From a candidate division CPR3 bacterium 4484_211 (lineage in GTDB: Bacteria; Patescibacteriota; 4484-211), in contig MZGJ01000002.1 in the NCBI GenBank assembly GCA_002084955.1, positions 1 through 46,939 on the forward strand: DNA of 46,939 bases. The letters are read 5' to 3'. Below the pieces are notes generated by a model. It saw only the letters and a list, made by a program, of their open reading frames with translations. It had not been told where the DNA came from and made no database searches. Numbering within the stretch: position 1 is the stretch's first letter; each line of letters starts with the position of its first letter. Both the position numbers and the translations under genes were made by a program. Positions 42,501-46,939 of this stretch are shown here, one piece after another.

Positions 42501-43271
42501 ATGAGATATTATTTCATTGGCAGGTACCGAGAAATTGATAAAGATCTTTTTGTCAACGCTCAAGAACAAGACTTAGGTGAAATCCATAAATATCTTCAAA
42601 CCGATGCCAAACTATGCGAAAATTTCAAATACAAGGTTTTTGACACAAGGACAAAGAAACAGAAAGAAGATCCTTTTCATAGTGTCAGTAGGGCGAGTGC
42701 TCGTTTTGACGAGTTAACCATTTATCGCTTTTGGAAGCCTCCTGAGGATCCTCATTTCCCTCACGAAATAACTCATTTGGTCGCTCATACTTGGGGGAAA
42801 TCCTACTTTTGGCAGGTTGAGCTTGATACTTATGACAACCAAAAAATAGAAAGAAAAATTGCCATGCTTTCAACTTCTTTCATGCAGGAAGGATTGGCTA
42901 TTGCGGTGGATGAGATAGTTTTCAAGAGAAAACTGTTGGAAGGCAAAAAAGAAAAATTTGTTGACGAATGGTGTAGAAAAAATGAAAGTCGGCTATCTTC
43001 CATTTCGCTTAAAGATGTGATTAGTTTTGATGGTTTTTGTTCGATAGAAAACTCAATAGTAGTTCCCTTTGCAGGTAGTTTTTCAAAATATTTACTTTTA
43101 AATTTCGGTGTTAAAAAATTTAAAAGAATGTATGTTGCCTTGAAGGAAACCCTTTCGCCTCAGGAAAATATTGCTATATTAGAAAGAGTTTATCAGAAAA
43201 AGGAAAGTCAGCTTTTGAGGGAATGGTATGAGTATATATTAGATTTTCCGCAAACGGGCTATGAGGCTTAA
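42501..43271 (+). CDS. Putative gluzincin-type metalloprotease
   Basis: 'PHEITHLVAHTWG' HExxH and downstream 'FMQEGLAIAVDE'. Confidence 0.6.
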   Translation: MRYYFIGRYREIDKDLFVNAQEQDLGEIHKYLQTDAKLCENFKYKVFDTRTKKQKEDPFHSVSRASARFDELTIYRFWKPPEDPHFPHEITHLVAHTWGKSYFWQVELDTYDNQKIERKIAMLSTSFMQEGLAIAVDEIVFKRKLLEGKKEKFVDEWCRKNESRLSSISLKDVISFDGFCSIENSIVVPFAGSFSKYLLLNFGVKKFKRMYVALKETLSPQENIAILERVYQKKESQLLREWYEYILDFPQTGYEA

Positions 43272-43809
43272 CTATAGAAAAATTTTTCGTCTTGGCTCAG
43301 GACTACCTTTTCATTTTGATGGCACCTTTCACAAACCCATAATTGTTTCAACAATGGGGGTCGATGGTAAATAGTTCGGGGCTAGAGATATTTTCTAGAG
43401 CGAATGGATGAGGTTGTAGATAGTTTTGTGTTTGTGTATCCCATAAAGTTGGGTCATGGCGGTAAAATTAAGTGCCCCAGATAAACTTTTAAAGCCTCGT
43501 ACCGTTTTGTATTGTATCTTTGTCCTCCCGATTGCCTGTGCATAACAACGATTATGAAATTACCCGAAATAGATGATAGAATACGATATGTTAGGCCTGT
43601 TCTTCTAGATGAGGTTTCGGTTAGATTAGGTCCCTGGAGTGGATACAATGCTCTGGCACATCACCGAAATGTGCGGGATAAACTCCGCCCGAAACAGGCG
43701 GCGAGACGGTGGGCAGATTTCTGCTGTTCGCGGCGGAAATTGTTGCTCAAAGCAGGTTCGAGCAGCATCGTTTGGTAATTGCGACCATGGAAAATGGGTT
43801 TTTAACATA

Positions 43810-44400
43810 ATGAAGATGAAGACAAAACTTGCTTCTACAACTGCCGCTGACAATTTTGGATTAGAGCAGGGTGAAGAGGTAAAACTGGCTACCCGCAAGC
43901 ACTGGTATGTTTTTAGAACTCCTTTTTTGCTAAGTTTCTTTTTGCCGTTTGTCTTTCTTTCCGCAACCTTTTTTTTGGATCACCTTGCCTGGCCGCAGCA
44001 GCTAACAAGTATTCTGGTGCAGTTTTTTCTAATTTTGTCTTTGATTTGCTTTGTGATAGGGGGGCTGGCGTTTTTTTGGACTTTGTTTTTGTGGTCAAGG
44101 ACAATTTATTTGGTTACCAGTAAGCGGTTAATTTTAATTAATCAGAGAGGGCTTTTTTCCAGAGATCGGAGGGAGACTTCTTTAGATATGATCCAGGATG
44201 TTAAGGCCAAAGTTGGTGGTTTTCAAGCGGCACTGTACGGCTTTGGTGATGTGGTGGTGCAAATTTCGTCTCAGGAGGCCCAGCTTACTTTAACAAAGGT
44301 AAGTAAGCCCTATTTTGTCCAGAGGGTGATTATGCGAGAGGCCCGGCTAAAGAATGGCAAATCAAGCGCCAACCTTGGGGCAACGAGTCTTTACGAATAA
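43810..44400 (+). CDS. PH-domain (bPH/YdbT-like) membrane protein
   Basis: Two TM segments then 'WSRTIYLVTSKRLILINQRGLFSRDRRETSLDMIQDVKAKV'; start at MKMKTKL. Confidence 0.8.
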   Translation: MKMKTKLASTTAADNFGLEQGEEVKLATRKHWYVFRTPFLLSFFLPFVFLSATFFLDHLAWPQQLTSILVQFFLILSLICFVIGGLAFFWTLFLWSRTIYLVTSKRLILINQRGLFSRDRRETSLDMIQDVKAKVGGFQAALYGFGDVVVQISSQEAQLTLTKVSKPYFVQRVIMREARLKNGKSSANLGATSLYE

Positions 44401-44487
44401 TTGCTTGTAGTTATTTGCGGCTCCTTTTTATGCGGCTTATTTCCCCATGAGCCGGAAAGCCGCACTGGCAAGGGGGCTTTACTGTTC

Positions 44488-45696
44488 TTATCTGAGGCTG
44501 ATGGAATAGAGGTTGTAGACTTTGGTTTCTGGATTAAAGGTGGTTAGAATAGCCACTTTTGTTCCGTTGGAAAAGGGAAATACATAATCTCCTTTAATTG
44601 TTCCCGAAAAAAATTCGTTTTTGTTTTGCCCGTCGGCTTCAATTAGACTTAGCTTGCCTTTTTCGGCTTCTTTAGACTCCTTCTCTAAGATAATTAGATG
44701 TTTGCTGTCTGGATACCAGACAAGTTTGGTAAATTTAGCTTTGTCTGCTTGGTAGGTGTTATATTCTTTGTAGTGGATGGATTGAGGAGTTGTGGAGGGC
44801 GAGATTTGATTGTTGGGTGCAGTTGAGGGGTTAAGATCCAGAACTTTATAGAAGACTTGGTTTTCGGTGATCTCTTTGTACACCACGGCGTTGCGGTTCG
44901 GAGACCATAGAGGATTGGTTACCGTGCTTAGGCGGGCAATAGTTTCCTGACTTAGGTTTTGGAGATTCTTTTCCTGCAGGGCCTCTGTTTCCTCCTGCCA
45001 TTCTTGTTCAAGTTTCTCTAAATTGCCGACTTTCTGCAAGCTTTTAGAATCAACATTAAAGGTAAAGGCGGTAATTTGTGGTTTGTTTTGAAGTGAGGGT
45101 GTATTAAGCTTAAGAAGAATTTCTCGGCTGTCTGGAGACCACTGCTTTGTGCTTTGGGAGTAGGCGTATTCTTTGGTGTCAGTGAGTAATTGGCGGGGTT
45201 TCGAGGCGAGGTTAAAGGGTCTTTCAACGATATCCAAGAGCCAAAGAGAAGACAGCCCATTTTCCGGGGCGGTAAAGAGAACTCTTTGACGGTCAGGGCT
45301 AATAATTGGATTAAGTACTCCGGTGTAGGTTAGTGGTTTTAGTTCTGGGAAAAGGGGTGCAAGCAGGGCCTCGACCTCACTTACCAATTCCTTGCGGATG
45401 ATAATCTCCCTTTGCCAGTGGTGGTAGCCTTGTTTTTCTACCTTTAAAGTGTATCTTCCGGGACTGAGTGCACTGATTGAGCTGTTGGTGGCTCCGTATT
45501 TTTTATCGTTTAGGTAAATAAGCGCCCCATCGGGGATAGAGCGAACGACTAGAATGCCTGTCCCCTCAATTTGCCTTTTCCTAAAGTCAAACTGATAGCC
45601 GCGGGCCAGATAGAAAATAATTAGGAAACTTATAATTAGGCCAATGCCCAAGAGGGCAGAAATAAGAGATTCTTTTTTCAGCATGGTATTTTCCAT
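44488..45696 (-). CDS. PEGA-domain protein with TolB/WD40-like repeats, N-terminal TM
   Basis: 'TGILVVRSIPDGALIYLNDKKYGATNSSISALSPGRYTLKVEKQGYHHWQREIII' PEGA; 'WSPDSREILLKL','WSPNRNAVVYK' blades. Confidence 0.85.
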   Translation of the reverse strand: MENTMLKKESLISALLGIGLIISFLIIFYLARGYQFDFRKRQIEGTGILVVRSIPDGALIYLNDKKYGATNSSISALSPGRYTLKVEKQGYHHWQREIIIRKELVSEVEALLAPLFPELKPLTYTGVLNPIISPDRQRVLFTAPENGLSSLWLLDIVERPFNLASKPRQLLTDTKEYAYSQSTKQWSPDSREILLKLNTPSLQNKPQITAFTFNVDSKSLQKVGNLEKLEQEWQEETEALQEKNLQNLSQETIARLSTVTNPLWSPNRNAVVYKEITENQVFYKVLDLNPSTAPNNQISPSTTPQSIHYKEYNTYQADKAKFTKLVWYPDSKHLIILEKESKEAEKGKLSLIEADGQNKNEFFSGTIKGDYVFPFSNGTKVAILTTFNPETKVYNLYSISLR

Positions 45697-45768
45697 GTTA
45701 TCATAGTGTTTCTCAGTTTTCCAATGATATAATGAATACTAACGGTAAACTGATTACTCTTTGTCTTT

Positions 45769-45880
45769 GAACCAGAAAGCCACGTCGGCAAGGAGGAGGC
45801 TTTCGGTTCAGGGTTTTCGCCCTACAGGAGTGAAATCCTGCAAGAAAAATACATCCGTTTCCAAGGCGGCGGGGCTTTAT
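45769..45880 (+). repeat. Run of hairpins upstream of mreB containing an inverted partial copy of the dispersed repeat
   Basis: GAACC-AGAAAGCC...GGCTTTCGGTTC; AGGGttttcgCCCT; CAGGAgtgaaaTCCTG; then 'TCCTGCAAGAAAAATACATCCGTTTCCAAGGCGG' = reverse complement of the copy A-C core. Confidence 0.6.
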
Positions 45881-45893
45881 TGTCTACTAGAGC

Positions 45894-46939
45894 ATGTTTC
45901 AACTTTCTAAGCGCATTGGAATAGATCTGGGCACGGCTAATTCTCATGTGTATGTTAGAGGGGAGGGGATTGTCTTAGACGAGCCGACAGTGGTTGCGAT
46001 GACGGCGGAGGAGGGGCGGGTTATTGCTGTCGGCAACGAGGCGAAGGAGATGCTAGGACGGACTCCTTTGGATATTGTGGCCTCTCGTCCGATGAGAGAC
46101 GGGGTAATTGCTGATTATGCAGTTACTGAGGCTATGTTGAGGTATTTTTTGGATAAGGTTTGTGGCCGGTTTCGCCTTTTTAAGCCGGAGGTGATGGTGG
46201 CAGCCCCGGCGGGGGTAACCTCGGTGGAGAAGCGGGCAGTTTTGGATGCTACTTTGTCGGCGGGAGCGAAAACAGCTTATCTTATTGACGAGGCGCTGGC
46301 GGCGGCCATTGGCGCCGGTATTCCTATCGCCGAAGCCTCCGGGCATATGATTGTGGATATTGGCGGGGGAACAACTGATGTGGCCGTAATCTCATTGGGC
46401 GGGATTGTGGTTCATAATACGGCCAGGGTGGCGGGAAACAAGTTGGATGAAGCTATTGCCGCTTTTGTACGTCGGGAAAGTAATTTAATTATTGGTGAGC
46501 GAATGGCAGAGGCGGTGAAAATTCAAGCTGGAACTGCCTTGCCGCTAAAGAAAGATTTGGAGGCGGAAGTAAAGGGCCGCGACGCGGTGGCCGGTTTGCC
46601 CAAGACAATTAAAATTACCTCTTCCATGATTTTGGAGGCGATAGGACCTTCCTTGCAGGAGGTAATTGATGCCGTTCGGTCTGTTTTGGAGCAGACTCCT
46701 CCAGAATTAAGCTCAGACATTGCGGAGAAAGGCATGGTCCTATCGGGGGGGACTTCTCAGTTGAGAAATTTAGACCGTCTTATAACGCGAAAAACGGGCG
46801 TTCCGGCCTATGTGGCTGACGATCCGATGATGTGCGTGGTTAAAGCCAATGCCTATGGTCATGGGCTAGTACCGGTGGCTAGAAAATTAGAAGAAGTAGG
46901 AGCTGATTTTCTAGCTGTAAGCTATATAGAAGAAGGCAT
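45894..46939 (+). CDS. mreB: MreB (rod-shape protein), reading in frame into alanine-racemase sequence at the window end; no stop in window
   Basis: 'RIGIDLGTANSHVYVRGEGIVLDEPTVVA', 'MIVDIGGGTTDVAVISLGGIV', 'VLSGGTSQLRNLDRLI...GVPAYVADDPMMCVV' then 'KANAYGHGLVPVARKLEEVGADFLAVSYIEEG'. Confidence 0.9.
   Translation, partial: MFQLSKRIGIDLGTANSHVYVRGEGIVLDEPTVVAMTAEEGRVIAVGNEAKEMLGRTPLDIVASRPMRDGVIADYAVTEAMLRYFLDKVCGRFRLFKPEVMVAAPAGVTSVEKRAVLDATLSAGAKTAYLIDEALAAAIGAGIPIAEASGHMIVDIGGGTTDVAVISLGGIVVHNTARVAGNKLDEAIAAFVRRESNLIIGERMAEAVKIQAGTALPLKKDLEAEVKGRDAVAGLPKTIKITSSMILEAIGPSLQEVIDAVRSVLEQTPPELSSDIAEKGMVLSGGTSQLRNLDRLITRKTGVPAYVADDPMMCVVKANAYGHGLVPVARKLEEVGADFLAVSYIEEG

Noticed and set aside
43512-43778. 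GCATAACAACG...TGTTAGGC (43541-43597) as an attC site, and ORF 43512..43778
   Set aside because: Core-like ends are present but the interior lacks symmetric arms; the ORF shows no recognisable domain
1-46939. CRISPR array
   Set aside because: No regularly spaced identical repeats with unique spacers; repeats present are tandem, palindromic or dispersed

Overview
The window looks like a contig from a Patescibacteria/CPR genome, Microgenomates-like. That placement is inferred from gene style, the small four-helix-bundle protein, split ComEC and abundant intergenic palindromic repeats; no search was run. Layout: (i) 1-1020, a ParB/Srx-like ORF, an attC-like imperfect hairpin and a truncated HD-like ORF. 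(ii) 1025-15320, a minus-strand surface-glycan cluster with GT2/GT4/CgeB-like glycosyltransferases, two methyltransferases, a flippase, a beta-helix protein and a B12-binding radical SAM protein. (iii) tRNA-Ala(GGC) and leuS. (iv) 19406-30169, a 3587-aa ORF joining IS3-like HTH domains, a membrane-embedded processive GT2 and a huge secreted LamG-containing ectodomain with a C-terminal sorting-like tail. (v) Four-helix-bundle protein, comEA, split comEC, argS, metallophosphoesterase, ndk and an adenylate-kinase-like gene. (vi) tRNA cluster Pro(GGG)-Arg(CCT)-Pro(CGG). (vii) 39.8-43.3 kb, an AT-rich defence-gene graveyard: XRE regulator, frameshifted/truncated DNA methyltransferase, EVE-domain + PD-(D/E)XK-like nuclease, TdeIII-like REase remnant, broken ATPase and VOC fragments, HExxH protein. 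(viii) PH-domain and PEGA proteins, then mreB, which switches in frame into alanine-racemase sequence at the window edge. Best leads: the giant HTH-GT2-adhesin ORF with intergenic-type repeats captured in its reading frame, the EVE-nuclease locus, the mreB/alr chimera and several dispersed hairpin repeat families. All homology calls are from motif recognition only.
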